A stretch of 64,000 bases of DNA from a virus. This document shows positions 33,514 to 42,266 of this stretch, piece by piece; position 1 is the first letter of the stretch; each line of letters opens with the position of its first letter. Under the pieces are notes generated by a model, which saw only the letters and a list, made by a program, of their open reading frames with translations, searched no databases and was not told the DNA's origin. The stretch covers positions 1 through 64,000 of the IMG/VR virus record IMGVR_UViG_3300029922_000029. One strand, written 5' to 3'. The position numbers were made by a program, and so were the translations under genes.

Positions 33514-34037
33514 TGGACTCTAAAATGATTCAGCCTGATCCCCGAATTGTGGACGCGATCGCATCCGTCGCCCACGCCGTGAATGACTCCTACCGCGCCG
33601 CCACGGGCGAGATTCCGAAGGGTCCTTGGGTTACGCTCTCCAACCAAACGAAACAAGGCACCCTGCAAGGCGTCGTGAACCACCTCATGAATCCAGGCGG
33701 CATCGACCCGCGCCACTCACACGAGCTCTGGCTCGAGGGCAAACTCCGCCAGGGCTGGCGGTACGGTGAGACGGAAGACGCGGAGGAAAAGGTTCATCCG
33801 TGCCTGTTGCCCTATCATTCGTTGCCTGAGAATCAGCGCGTGAAGGATTATCTCTTCGGAGCCGTTGTGGCAGCGCTCGGGCCTCTCCTGATCCCAAAGC
33901 CCAGCATCGGGAAATCGATGCGGTCGCCGGAAGAAAAGACTTTTGTTCCCGGGCCACTCAAGGGCGGTCTTGTACAGGGTATGACCAAAGCCTCAGGCGA
34001 ACGCCAGGAAGTGAGCGATGCTCATGGCAGCAGCTGA
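33510..34037 (+). CDS. RyR-domain protein
   Basis: 175 aa; ATG at 33510 overlaps the previous stop. The middle HSHELWLEGKLRQGWRYGET with KVHPCLLPYHSLPENQRVKD matches the RyR (ryanodine-receptor) repeat found in bacterial and phage proteins, often suspected of binding nucleotide-type ligands. Basic Pro-rich tail. Role here unknown. Confidence 0.75.
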   Translation: MMDSKMIQPDPRIVDAIASVAHAVNDSYRAATGEIPKGPWVTLSNQTKQGTLQGVVNHLMNPGGIDPRHSHELWLEGKLRQGWRYGETEDAEEKVHPCLLPYHSLPENQRVKDYLFGAVVAALGPLLIPKPSIGKSMRSPEEKTFVPGPLKGGLVQGMTKASGERQEVSDAHGSS

Positions 34038-34815
34038 AGACCAACCGCAGTTTGAGATCACAGAAGACCAGGCGACTGAGATCAGTGAGCTGATCCGCGG
34101 GGCGAGTGATGAGACTTATGATGAGGATGACCTCGAGCGGATTGACAATGCGCCTCCTCCAGTTCAGATCGATGAATTTGTCCCTACCACTCCAGCCGAA
34201 GATGATGAAATCGCTCTGCGCATCAAACTCTCACCCGAGACCATCAAACGGATGAAGGTCTTGGCGATCCTGGGTTCTCCTCAGGTCATCGTCTCACTCA
34301 AGGAGCAACTCCAGGTGACGGTGAACGATTGCTTCGACCAGCTGATCCAAGACGAACTCAGGCAACACCTGGCGTCATCAGGCGTCCTTCCTGAGTCTCA
34401 GCTTCAGCCCGCAATCCCCGGAACCACTGCAGGTCCGGCGCCCACCACTCCCCGCGCTACGCGCGCGGCCCAGGCAGCACAAGCTGCGGCGACTGACTCA
34501 TTCAGTCACAGCCTCTCCAATGACGAAGAGGATCCTCCCGAGGATGAAGATCCGACCGGCGAGAAAAAACCCATGGTTTTGGCCGGCCAGTTCGAGGACG
34601 TCGGTGAGGATGCCGATGCACACCTGGATGCGATCTTCACGGAAATCAAACCGTCGCGGCAGAGCCGTCAACAGAATGAAGACCAGCAACTGGCTGCTCT
34701 CGCCGGCGCGCCCGGAGTTTCTGGCGGCAGCGGTGGCATGACGGATGCCCGCAAGGCTTACGACGGTAAGAAGAAGGCCAATGTGTATGTGGCTCGAGCG
34801 GGTGAATTGAATTGA
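34018..34815 (+). CDS. Acidic hypothetical protein, 265 aa
   Basis: ATG at 34018 or 34024. Acidic N-terminus, a helical central domain (LSPETIKRMKVLAILGSPQV ... VNDCFDQLIQDELRQHL), then Ala/Pro/Thr-rich and acidic stretches. Not recognised; possible scaffold or DNA mimic is speculation. Confidence 0.6.
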   Translation: MLMAAAEDQPQFEITEDQATEISELIRGASDETYDEDDLERIDNAPPPVQIDEFVPTTPAEDDEIALRIKLSPETIKRMKVLAILGSPQVIVSLKEQLQVTVNDCFDQLIQDELRQHLASSGVLPESQLQPAIPGTTAGPAPTTPRATRAAQAAQAAATDSFSHSLSNDEEDPPEDEDPTGEKKPMVLAGQFEDVGEDADAHLDAIFTEIKPSRQSRQQNEDQQLAALAGAPGVSGGSGGMTDARKAYDGKKKANVYVARAGELN

Positions 34816-35120
34816 CCCACACCTGTAAACACTGCTCAGGCCCGCTTCTCCACGTGAAGCCAGGCCCGGTGGACCTGCTGTGGTGTAACCCCTGCACGGC
34901 CGCGCACGACATGAACGGCGCCATGCTGGCAACCCCCGGGGATCAGCTGAAGAGCTCATTCGATGCATTGAAGGTTACACGCCAGCATATCCATCCCCCG
35001 GCCGGCGTAAAGGGCCTGATGCAGAACACTCTCGAAGCCGCCTACATGGAAGGCCTGCTGCAGTCCTACATGGCGGGCGTGAAGGATGGGCTGTTACTGG
35101 CTTATCAGACGCCGAAATAG
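34812..35120 (+). CDS. Zinc-ribbon protein, TTG start, 102 aa
   Basis: TTGA overlap with the previous stop. CKHCSGPL...LWCNPC forms a zinc ribbon (CxxC, ~18 residues, CxxC). Helical C-terminus (EGLLQSYMAGVKDGLLLAY). Confidence 0.65.
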   Translation: MTHTCKHCSGPLLHVKPGPVDLLWCNPCTAAHDMNGAMLATPGDQLKSSFDALKVTRQHIHPPAGVKGLMQNTLEAAYMEGLLQSYMAGVKDGLLLAYQTPK

Positions 35121-35124
35121 TTCT

Positions 35125-35153
35125 TGCCAACTAAGACTTTTCTGCCTATGGTC
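35125..35153 (+). promoter_or_regulatory. Promoter with short leader for 35172
   Basis: TTGCCA, 17 bp, TATGGT, then a ~13-base leader containing AGGAGA before the ATG at 35172. Confidence 0.6.
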
Positions 35154-35171
35154 TCTCCACAGGAGACCTTT

Positions 35172-35354
35172 ATGATCGAAAAACTCGGTGTATCGCAGGA
35201 ACAACTGAAGACGGAACTCACGCAGGAGCTCGCCGCACTCAAAGAAAAGAAGAACGGCCTTTCGAAGTTGGGCTCAGTCGAAGAATCCGGCGCATCCGCA
35301 GCAGTGGATGCCGAGATCGCGGCCGTCAAGAAGCAGATGGATGAGTTGGTCTGA
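35172..35354 (+). CDS. Small coiled-coil protein, 60 aa
   Basis: ATG at 35172 has AGGAGA; an upstream in-frame ATG (35124) lies in the promoter. Heptad-rich (LKTELTQELAALKEKKNGLS). Not recognised. Confidence 0.7.
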   Translation: MIEKLGVSQEQLKTELTQELAALKEKKNGLSKLGSVEESGASAAVDAEIAAVKKQMDELV

Positions 35355-36295
35355 TGTCAGCCACGCCTGAGAATGGGGAGCCGATCCTCTTTCGTGTCGT
35401 AGCATTCGGCACTCGCGACAAAGACAAGCTCTACACGGTCGAGCTGTTTAGCCGGATCTTCGAGCATGAGCAGGATGCCAGGACTTTCGGAAAAGCCCTC
35501 CTGGCTGCAGAGGGCACAATCCATGGGATCGTCGATAGCTATGTGTTCCAGAAGATCCGTATCGAGGAGCAGTCGTCGCACGCCTTGATTAAGTTTGTGG
35601 ATCTGGCCGATCAAAATCCTCCACCCACCTGCCGACAGATCCTCGAAGCTTGCCCAGATAACCGGCCCTTTACCGAGCAAGACATGAACCATGTCCGCAA
35701 GATCATCACGGATGCCATCGCACCAACCTGTCCGAAGAAATACCTGTTCAACCAAGAGACGGCCGATGCCATCAACGAACTCCAGCCACTCAACCAAGCC
35801 GAAGAGAATAAACTGCAGGAGAGGTTAAAGGGATATCTCGAGACTACGGCCATAAAGCCAAGTGACTTTGGTCGCCCTAAGACCGCGACAGAACACCTCG
35901 AGGAGCAAGATCATTTCAAAAGATCCTATCGCAAGACGATGGATCAAATCTCGCAAGGCTATCCGACTTACGCTGAAATCATCGCTTCGCCTGATCCAGC
36001 CCAACTCCTAGCGGACTATGCAGCCAAACGTGCCGCAAGACTCGAAGATGAAGAGGTCAGTCGTGCCGGTAAAATTAGGCATATTAAGGTCCCCACTCTC
36101 ACCCACGATGAAGAAAAAAACACCCTATACATGAGTGGTCCAGTGACGCCAGAACCCTATACCTATCCAATCACGGATGTGATTGAGGAGATCCCAGTCC
36201 GTGGCAAAATCACGAAACTTCCCGGTACAAGTCAGGTGAAGCAAGATGCTTCAGAACAAAACGACTTTGATCCCAACTCACCTTCGATCGCCTGA
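35354..36295 (+). CDS. Hypothetical protein, 313 aa
   Basis: One-base overlap with the previous stop. Helical, charged, with a late beta part (HIKVPTLTHDEEKNTLYMSG). No family recognised. Followed closely by the gp3-like gene. Confidence 0.65.
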   Translation: MSATPENGEPILFRVVAFGTRDKDKLYTVELFSRIFEHEQDARTFGKALLAAEGTIHGIVDSYVFQKIRIEEQSSHALIKFVDLADQNPPPTCRQILEACPDNRPFTEQDMNHVRKIITDAIAPTCPKKYLFNQETADAINELQPLNQAEENKLQERLKGYLETTAIKPSDFGRPKTATEHLEEQDHFKRSYRKTMDQISQGYPTYAEIIASPDPAQLLADYAAKRAARLEDEEVSRAGKIRHIKVPTLTHDEEKNTLYMSGPVTPEPYTYPITDVIEEIPVRGKITKLPGTSQVKQDASEQNDFDPNSPSIA

Positions 36296-36307
36296 AAGGA
36301 ATCATTC

Positions 36308-37663
36308 ATGATTATTGGATTGACCGACAAACCCGTTATTCGCCGTGATGGTAAAATCCGCTGTGGTACCGGCCCAAAAACGGGCGGCTTCAAGAACTCC
36401 CCTCACTTCCTGCTCCGCGATGCCGAGCAGCTCATTCCAGTCCTGGGCGCCGAACCCACCGAGATCTTCTTCACCTTCCACTCGGATAATCCAAGTGAGG
36501 TCGCCAAGATCGATCTTCGCTGGTACAGCCAGACCAAGCTCCTCTGCCAGTCCATGCACAACACGACGGACAAGACGAAGCCAATTGGCCAGTGGGCCGT
36601 CTACCGCGGGCAGAACGAAGTTCCTGGAATGACGCAAGAGCCCTACCTCGGACTTGCCCGTACCCGGAAGCGCCAATGTGATTACAAGGGCTGCGCTCAA
36701 TACCAAACCGGTGACTGCGGCGAGCACTTGTTCCTCAACATCATGATCCCGCAGTACAGCATGGGCTCAATCTTCACGCTCGACTCGGTCTCAATTCTGG
36801 CCGTCGTCAATGCGCTCGGACTGTTCGAGAAGGCCGGAACCCAGCATGGCGGCAAGTTTTCGGGCGAGATCTATCGCATGTTCAAGAAAGAAGTCGAGTC
36901 TGAATTCTTCGATACGAACGCCGGTAAGGACGTGAAGCGGAAGCAGCTCGTGGTTCAGTTTGCTCAAGTCAACTATCAGGACTATATCACCAGGTTTGGA
37001 AACAAGATCAGCCCAGAGAACATGCATGCACTCGAGGCATTACGGGCGCGTGGGCACGTCGGGAATCGAAGCATCTATTCCTTGGCATCGGATCTCAGTC
37101 GCCAACAAGAACCTCTCGCATTGGTCGATCACAGCTTCGAAGAAGATCTTGAAGCTCTGCCATCACCAGAACAAGTCTCTGCTCCCCTGACTCCGCTGGG
37201 GGGTGGTGATGACAAAGCCATTAAAGACCGAGGAAACCATCCTGCTCTCGCCGCTCTGTTCGTGGAGCTCTCAACACTTGCAAAGGTGGATAATTCAGAG
37301 CTCAACCGATACAACGTGGCGAAGACCGTAAACAGTGTCGAGAACCTCGCCACTTATTTGAAAGCCAAGATTGCCGAACACAAGAAGCGACTCGCACTCA
37401 AAGAAGGTCCGGTTGTCAGTCCGCATTCTCACACACCTGCTCATGTCACGGGCACCGCTCTACCAGCCGGATCCGTTCAATCAGCGAGACCAGCAGGACA
37501 ATCGCAACCAGCAGGATTAGCGCAGGCCAAGCCGCAACCAGCCGCGGGCCCAGCACAGTCTGTCGTCAGCAAGCCAACCGGTGCGCCCGTAGTCGTGCCT
37601 GCCGGTACGCCCATCCCAGGGGCAGCCCAAAAGGTTGCTTCCATCGTAAGTCCTTTATTCTAA
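36308..37663 (+). CDS. gp3-like (recombination directionality-type) protein
   Basis: 451 aa. The N-terminal ~230 residues (VIRRDGKIRCGTG, FLLRDAEQLIPVLGAEPTEI, CDYKGCAQYQTGDCG with zinc-type Cys, YSMGSIFTLDSVSILAVVNA) weakly resemble the phage gp3-like recombination directionality factor family. The last ~100 residues are Ala/Pro/Gln-rich repeats. The match is by pattern memory only. Confidence 0.45.
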   Translation: MIIGLTDKPVIRRDGKIRCGTGPKTGGFKNSPHFLLRDAEQLIPVLGAEPTEIFFTFHSDNPSEVAKIDLRWYSQTKLLCQSMHNTTDKTKPIGQWAVYRGQNEVPGMTQEPYLGLARTRKRQCDYKGCAQYQTGDCGEHLFLNIMIPQYSMGSIFTLDSVSILAVVNALGLFEKAGTQHGGKFSGEIYRMFKKEVESEFFDTNAGKDVKRKQLVVQFAQVNYQDYITRFGNKISPENMHALEALRARGHVGNRSIYSLASDLSRQQEPLALVDHSFEEDLEALPSPEQVSAPLTPLGGGDDKAIKDRGNHPALAALFVELSTLAKVDNSELNRYNVAKTVNSVENLATYLKAKIAEHKKRLALKEGPVVSPHSHTPAHVTGTALPAGSVQSARPAGQSQPAGLAQAKPQPAAGPAQSVVSKPTGAPVVVPAGTPIPGAAQKVASIVSPLF

Positions 37664-37669
37664 TCACCG

Positions 37670-37705
37670 AACCCTCTGCTCCTCGCGGGGCAGGGGGTTT
37701 TCTTT
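37670..37705 (+). terminator. Rho-independent terminator
   Basis: AACCCTCTGC pairs with GGGCAGGGGGTT around TCCTCGC, followed by TTTTCTTT. Confidence 0.8.
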
Positions 37706-37727
37706 AACTCTCGAAGGAGCTCTCGCC

Positions 37728-38777
37728 GTGATCAAATTCATCCTCGTCCTCCAAGGTAACCACCCAGAAATCAAAAGCTCCCTCATCAAAGGACTCCAGA
37801 CGGTCCAGGACAAGTTCTTCGTGAGAGCAGTCGTCAGCCAGAAGTATAACGGCCCCATCAAAGACCTCCACGACATCTTCATGGACTACTTCAGCCAGTA
37901 CGGGCAGACGGTTCAGGACAAGAACGACGTTGTGTTGCGTTCGGTAGCAGAGATGGGTCGCGCGGTTTATGGTCCGGATGCCTGGACGAACCTTCTTCAC
38001 GCTAGTCTCCGGCAAATTTCGGCTGCTGCCGAACCCATGGGAGTCGTCGTTGAGGATCTCACAAGTCACGACCAACTCGCACAGCTAGAAGAATTCGCTA
38101 GCGGCTTAGGTGGAGCGCCTGTGATCACGGTCAGGCTCCACCAGCCGCTGGACAAGACTTTGACCGCCTGGAAGGATTCCGACTTCGACCTCACGATCGA
38201 TCCCGACAAAGGGATGTTCCATATCTTCGGACCCCTGACGGCCGCGATCCGAGCCAAACTGCCCTCCGAACAGACAACGCCCTCCTCTCAAAGTTCTACC
38301 CACCAGGCGGTCGTCGCTCTCAACGAGGAGCTGAAGAAGCTATTGGCTCAGGGCTATGGAGCTGATTTCCAATGGGTTTATGACACCACCACGGGCTGCA
38401 AGCAGCTCAAGCTGAAAAAGCTTGAACCCATCGTGAAACTGGACAAGACTGAAGAGACGCGAATCGCGGAGCTCACGCAACAAACCTTGAGTGAAGCTCA
38501 GCCCGCGGTGCCAGTTGCGGTTCCACCCACGGAGTCCAAAGTTGACGAAGCCCCCCTCGCAGCAGAATCAGTCCCAAATGACGGAAGCGGACCAGCAGCA
38601 AGCGAAGCTGTCGGCGACGTTAGCCATGACGAAAGCAGTCCGGGCCATGATTCTGGAAATCCTGACACGTTCGATGGGTCGGGGGGACCTGCTTCTGATG
38701 GAAGCGTTGGGGCTGGACTCGCGCAAGATGTTGATGGAAGCAATAACGCAGGAAGCACAAGCGCTGTTGGGACGTGA
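37728..38777 (+). CDS. Degenerate NMP-kinase-like protein, 349 aa
   Basis: GTG start with AAGGAG. VLRSVAEMGRAVYGPDAWTN and GVVVEDLTSHDQLAQLEEFA echo phage deoxynucleoside monophosphate kinases, but the N-terminal loop VLQGNHPEIKSSL lacks a GxGKT P-loop, so it is probably inactive or a distant fold. The last ~110 residues are Asp/Gly/Ser-rich and overlap the next gene. Confidence 0.5.
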   Translation: MIKFILVLQGNHPEIKSSLIKGLQTVQDKFFVRAVVSQKYNGPIKDLHDIFMDYFSQYGQTVQDKNDVVLRSVAEMGRAVYGPDAWTNLLHASLRQISAAAEPMGVVVEDLTSHDQLAQLEEFASGLGGAPVITVRLHQPLDKTLTAWKDSDFDLTIDPDKGMFHIFGPLTAAIRAKLPSEQTTPSSQSSTHQAVVALNEELKKLLAQGYGADFQWVYDTTTGCKQLKLKKLEPIVKLDKTEETRIAELTQQTLSEAQPAVPVAVPPTESKVDEAPLAAESVPNDGSGPAASEAVGDVSHDESSPGHDSGNPDTFDGSGGPASDGSVGAGLAQDVDGSNNAGSTSAVGT

Positions 38778-38808
38778 AGACCCGCTAGCGCCATTACAGG
38801 AGATCTGA
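38578..38808 (+). CDS. Hypothetical protein overlapping 37728 gene, 76 aa
   Basis: ATG at 38578. Helical (KAVRAMILEILTRSMGRGDL), unlike the low-complexity frame it overlaps for 200 bases, and it ends just before the next gene. Plausible overprinted gene. Confidence 0.5.
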   Translation: MTEADQQQAKLSATLAMTKAVRAMILEILTRSMGRGDLLLMEALGLDSRKMLMEAITQEAQALLGREDPLAPLQEI

Positions 38809-38811
38809 ACA

Positions 38812-39063
38812 ATGCCCCCACGTGAGAAAAGTGTTGAAGACGAAGCGGAAGCCATCATGAATGACAGTTCGCTCGAGGGTGATGAAACTCTCACCGCAGA
38901 GACTGAACTTCCAGAGGAAGAGTCTGGCTTCAACGAAGAAGGCGACCCAGAAGAAGTGAATCTGGGTGAGGATGATGACTCGGTTGAGGAGCCCGTCGAA
39001 GAAGATAGCTACGAAGATCAGCCGGAATCCGAAGGCGAAGCGGAAGGCAACGAGGCCGGGTAA
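38812..39063 (+). CDS. Highly acidic small protein, 83 aa
   Basis: GGAG site. About 40% Glu/Asp (ETELPEEESGFNEEGDPEEV). Probably disordered; acidic phage proteins sometimes mimic DNA, which is speculation here. Confidence 0.65.
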   Translation: MPPREKSVEDEAEAIMNDSSLEGDETLTAETELPEEESGFNEEGDPEEVNLGEDDDSVEEPVEEDSYEDQPESEGEAEGNEAG

Positions 39064-39074
39064 TCGGGTATAAG
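39055..39074 (+). promoter_or_regulatory. TATAAG-class promoter
   Basis: TAATCGGGTATAAG overlaps the end of the acidic gene and is followed 25 bases later by the terminator at 39100. Confidence 0.5.
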
Positions 39075-39099
39075 CTTAATAGAGAAAAGCAACTCTTGA

Positions 39100-39135
39100 A
39101 CGGCCACTCACTTTTGTGCAGTGGCCGTTTTTATT
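39100..39135 (+). terminator. Terminator/attenuator in leader
   Basis: ACGGCCACT pairs with AGTGGCCGT, then TTTTTATTT. Located between promoter 39069 and the gene at 39147, where it could attenuate transcription. Confidence 0.75.
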
Positions 39136-39146
39136 TGAGGCGTGAT

Positions 39147-39368
39147 GTGGATAAAAAGGTTGTAGATCAGTTTAATCAACTCTTCATTGAGCGTCTCTCT
39201 CTATCAGACAAGCCCATGGGAAGAGTCGCTGAAGTTATGGCAGAGATCATCGCTGAAGAATTAGGGCTCAAGCTGCCCAAGGAGAATAGATGCAAGTCGT
39301 TAAAGAAATCCCGCAAGGCTACAAAGAATGGAAACCCAAGTACGGCCCGTACTCCGCATCGCGCCTGA
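39147..39368 (+). CDS. Small hypothetical protein, 73 aa
   Basis: GTG at 39147 with GAGG upstream, chosen because earlier starts lie in the terminator. VDKKVVDQFNQLFIERLSLS and MAEIIAEELGLKL are helical; the basic C-tail overlaps the next gene for 79 bases. Confidence 0.5.
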   Translation: MDKKVVDQFNQLFIERLSLSDKPMGRVAEVMAEIIAEELGLKLPKENRCKSLKKSRKATKNGNPSTARTPHRA

Positions 39369-40642
39369 TCACGGCCAAGTGTCCCCAGCGCTACTTCGGA
39401 CAGTACGTCCGCGGCGATCGCAGTATCGGCTTCTCGCAGGCAGCAAGCCGCGGGTCAGCTATCCATGAGATCTGCGCCAGGATCACGACAGCCAAGACCC
39501 AAGGGGTCAGTCTCACTCCAGTTCTGGTTGACCAGTGGGTAGGAGAGGCTATCGGAAGATACCCAGCCGCTTACGAGCAAGTCGACATGGTGAAGGCCGC
39601 AGCCGGAGCCTACATCGGTAATCCGTCTCGTTACGTGAACGCAACGACGAAGTGCGAAGTGCCTTTGGCATTCCGGTATTTCGTTGAAGAGTTGATGGAC
39701 GATTCGATCAGTCCAAAGGTACTCCTGCTCCAGGAGCCTTATGAGATTGAGGGTAGGCCCAATCCAGCAGCCTTCATCGGCGGCCGGATCGACCAAGTCA
39801 GTATGGACAGGGTGACCAATACGATTACGCTCCTTGATCATAAGAGCACACCCTCTGCGGTTCAGAATGAAGACACGAACTTCCAGATGGGAGTCTACGC
39901 TTGGTTTCTGCACCTCCTCTATCCATCGTTCACAATCAGAACCGTAATCCACTACGCTCACCCTGATCTGAACTTCTACGGAAGTCCAGTTGTGTGGAGC
40001 AAACAGGAGCTCGATGATGTGGGCTCGTACGTCATCACGCGGATTCGGGCGATCGAATCTTTCGAAGAGTTTCAGGCGATCCCTGGAAAACAGTGTGACT
40101 ACTGCCATATGGTGCAGTCGTGCGACATTAATCTTCAAATGGAAGAGCAGCGGGCACGAGGCACGATCGATCTCAACGTTCGATCGGTTCAGGATGCCCA
40201 GCGTATCGCTGAGCAAATGCATGTGGTCGGCAAGATGTACGATGACCTTCAGAAGACCTATAAGGATGGTCTTGAGAAGTTCGGCATCACGGGAACTGGG
40301 GTCGCGATCGATGGTTATGTCTACAAGCACAAGACGATGGATGAAGCCGTGGATTGGGTTGCTACTGACTTCAACGTGAGGGATCAAGCTTTGATTGCGA
40401 TCCAGGCGCTCACCGATCCTCAACTCGAAGGCGAGGCGAGGCAGAAAGCAGAGCTGATGTCCAAGCTTCCGAGTCTTCATGCGGTTCTTGCCCACTATGG
40501 CGTGCAGCCGGATGAATTCAAGAAGTGGGACAGTGACAGCCTGAAGAGTTTGTGGAGGCTCGACAAGCCTCAGCTACTCGAGAGAATCAAGGGGTACATT
40601 GTGAATAAGCGGAACACTAAATTTGGGAGGTACAAGATATGA
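39290..40642 (+). CDS. RecB/Cas4-like PD-(D/E)XK nuclease
   Basis: 450 aa. SASRLITAKCPQRYFGQYVR (first Cys), GGRIDQVSMD (catalytic Asp near 166) and ITLLDHKST (DxK near 183) plus CDYCHMVQSC (Cys 269-278) give the Fe-S-containing PD-(D/E)XK nuclease layout of Cas4/AddB/phage RecB-like exonucleases. It likely processes DNA ends for recombination or replication, together with the DnaQ-like exonuclease upstream. Confidence 0.85.
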   Translation: MQVVKEIPQGYKEWKPKYGPYSASRLITAKCPQRYFGQYVRGDRSIGFSQAASRGSAIHEICARITTAKTQGVSLTPVLVDQWVGEAIGRYPAAYEQVDMVKAAAGAYIGNPSRYVNATTKCEVPLAFRYFVEELMDDSISPKVLLLQEPYEIEGRPNPAAFIGGRIDQVSMDRVTNTITLLDHKSTPSAVQNEDTNFQMGVYAWFLHLLYPSFTIRTVIHYAHPDLNFYGSPVVWSKQELDDVGSYVITRIRAIESFEEFQAIPGKQCDYCHMVQSCDINLQMEEQRARGTIDLNVRSVQDAQRIAEQMHVVGKMYDDLQKTYKDGLEKFGITGTGVAIDGYVYKHKTMDEAVDWVATDFNVRDQALIAIQALTDPQLEGEARQKAELMSKLPSLHAVLAHYGVQPDEFKKWDSDSLKSLWRLDKPQLLERIKGYIVNKRNTKFGRYKI

Positions 40643-40836
40643 GCACACCCGAAGAACAAATGGCAGCAGTGAGGAACTCACTCGCCGTAGCGGAACGAAG
40701 ACTCAAGGAACTCATGGGGAAAGATCCTGACCTCCTCACGAGATCGGAGCAGTTTGAACTCGATATGACAATTGATTGCATTCGGATGGGAAAGCAATTA
40801 CTCGGAGACAATGGAATTTCAAAGCAACCTCTTTAA
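40639..40836 (+). CDS. Small helical protein, 65 aa
   Basis: 4-base overlap with the nuclease gene. AVRNSLAVAERRLKELMGKD is a coiled-coil-type helix. Not recognised. Confidence 0.65.
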   Translation: MSTPEEQMAAVRNSLAVAERRLKELMGKDPDLLTRSEQFELDMTIDCIRMGKQLLGDNGISKQPL

Positions 40837-40847
40837 GGAGATCGACT

Positions 40848-41174
40848 ATGTTTAAAAAATGGATCCTCAAATTTCTCAACATCCACTTCTTTGCAATCCT
40901 CAAGGCAGAACGCGAGCAAACCTATGCCGAAGCAGTGAAGCTATCAACACTCGCCGTAAAGTGTGACATTCAGAAGTACTGCGCTCAACTCGATGCTCAT
41001 AGGGAGTTGGAGAAAAAAGTTTCCGATGATTGGCGAAAGGAAAGATCAGCCAAGCATGAAGAGCATGAACGTTATATGGAGGGCCACGCGAAGCAAGTCG
41101 AGCAGTACCTCTCTGGGTTTAATGCTCTGTTGCAGGAATTCATGAAGAAGCCTGAGATCAAGAGGAAGAAATAA
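40848..41174 (+). CDS. Coiled-coil protein with hydrophobic N-terminus, 108 aa
   Basis: AAGGAG precedes the ATG at 40848. MFKKWILKFLNIHFFAILKA may be membrane-associated; the rest is charged coiled coil (KVSDDWRKERSAKHEEHERY). Confidence 0.65.
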   Translation: MFKKWILKFLNIHFFAILKAEREQTYAEAVKLSTLAVKCDIQKYCAQLDAHRELEKKVSDDWRKERSAKHEEHERYMEGHAKQVEQYLSGFNALLQEFMKKPEIKRKK

Positions 41175-41368
41175 TGGCTGAATCACTCCCCAGTTGGTCC
41201 GACTTCAAGCTTATTGTCCAGCGCGAGGCTCAAAAGTATTTTGGTCCGAACGCCACGGTGGATCGCCTCGAGGTGTGGGAGCCGGAGGGAACTTACAGTT
41301 ACTCGCGATATCGAAGACCGCAGAATAAGGAACCCAAGAAGCGTAAGATGAAGAAGGAGACAGAATGA
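41174..41368 (+). CDS. Small basic-tailed protein, 64 aa
   Basis: One-base overlap upstream. WSDFKLIVQREAQKYFGPNA then a Lys/Arg-rich tail. Not recognised. Confidence 0.65.
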   Translation: MAESLPSWSDFKLIVQREAQKYFGPNATVDRLEVWEPEGTYSYSRYRRPQNKEPKKRKMKKETE

Positions 41369-41979
41369 GTAACTGTAAGCATGAAACATGTCAGAGTCAG
41401 GAGGAGTGTAATCTACGGGATCAGGCCGTGCATGACAATAACCTCTTGGTTGACTGCCAGCATCGCCTTTCTGCCTGCGAAAAGGAACGAGATCTTTTCC
41501 GTTCGGAATCCATGAAAAATGGCGAGTTTGCTTCGCGTGAGTCCCAGAGATGTTGGCATCTCACACATAAGCTTATAGCGATGGAAAAGGAGCGCGATAC
41601 CTGGGGTAATGAGTTTAATGCGGTCTGCATTGTGAAGGAGCAACTCTTGGAGGCGCAGTCAAAGCTGGCTTGCGCCGTTGAAGCGCTAGAGAATTGCACT
41701 GGAGGAGATTTAGCTTCTGGAGAGGGCATTTATAAAGCGGAAATCGCCCGCGAAGCCCTCGCCAAGATCGATGTTGATAGTTCACCTGGAACTGTAAACC
41801 ATCAGCCTGGACCCGATACGCATGCTCTGACTGCTGACGAGCGAAAGCTAATCGAGCGCACCGCCAAGCATGATGCCTATCAAGCTGTACTTCTGTGGGG
41901 ATTGAGTCAGACTCCATCGATAAGAAAACTACGCTTTGGTACGCCAAAGAAAAGAGGGAGGGGCACCGCCAGTGGTTAG
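41365..41979 (+). CDS. Cys-rich coiled-coil protein, 204 aa
   Basis: 4-base overlap. Cys-rich start (CKHETCQSQEECN), long heptads (ACEKERDLFRSESMKN), then LTADERKLIERTAKHDAYQA. Function unknown. Confidence 0.65.
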   Translation: MSNCKHETCQSQEECNLRDQAVHDNNLLVDCQHRLSACEKERDLFRSESMKNGEFASRESQRCWHLTHKLIAMEKERDTWGNEFNAVCIVKEQLLEAQSKLACAVEALENCTGGDLASGEGIYKAEIAREALAKIDVDSSPGTVNHQPGPDTHALTADERKLIERTAKHDAYQAVLLWGLSQTPSIRKLRFGTPKKRGRGTASG

Positions 41980-41990
41980 AGGAGCAACCA

Positions 41991-42266
41991 ATGCTCTACG
42001 ATTACGTGGGCGGGTTCGTAAAGAAAGTGCAGACCGAAAAGGTCAACACCATGAGTGACCTTTCCGATCGCATGATTGCTCTCCGCGAAAGGTGCCTTCG
42101 CTGCTGGGCGGACGAATTCAGTGACATTTTCCCGCAGGGGAGAAACTTAAAGATCGCCGGAGAAGAGATGAAAAAATACGGAAATCCAGGACACAGCGAG
42201 AGATGCGAAAAGGAAAAGGTCGGAGGACGCGTCGTCCTTTCCGGACAACGAGGTTCAAATGAGTAA
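41991..42266 (+). CDS. Hypothetical protein, 91 aa
   Basis: GAGGAG before the ATG at 41991; an in-frame GTG at 41895 would add 32 residues. YDYVGGFVKKVQTEKVNTMS and ALRERCLRCWADEF. Not recognised. Confidence 0.55.
   Translation: MLYDYVGGFVKKVQTEKVNTMSDLSDRMIALRERCLRCWADEFSDIFPQGRNLKIAGEEMKKYGNPGHSERCEKEKVGGRVVLSGQRGSNE

Noticed and set aside
39455-40495. 346-aa open frame on the minus strand
   Set aside because: Mirror of the RecB/Cas4-like nuclease, whose motifs are unmistakable on the plus strand.
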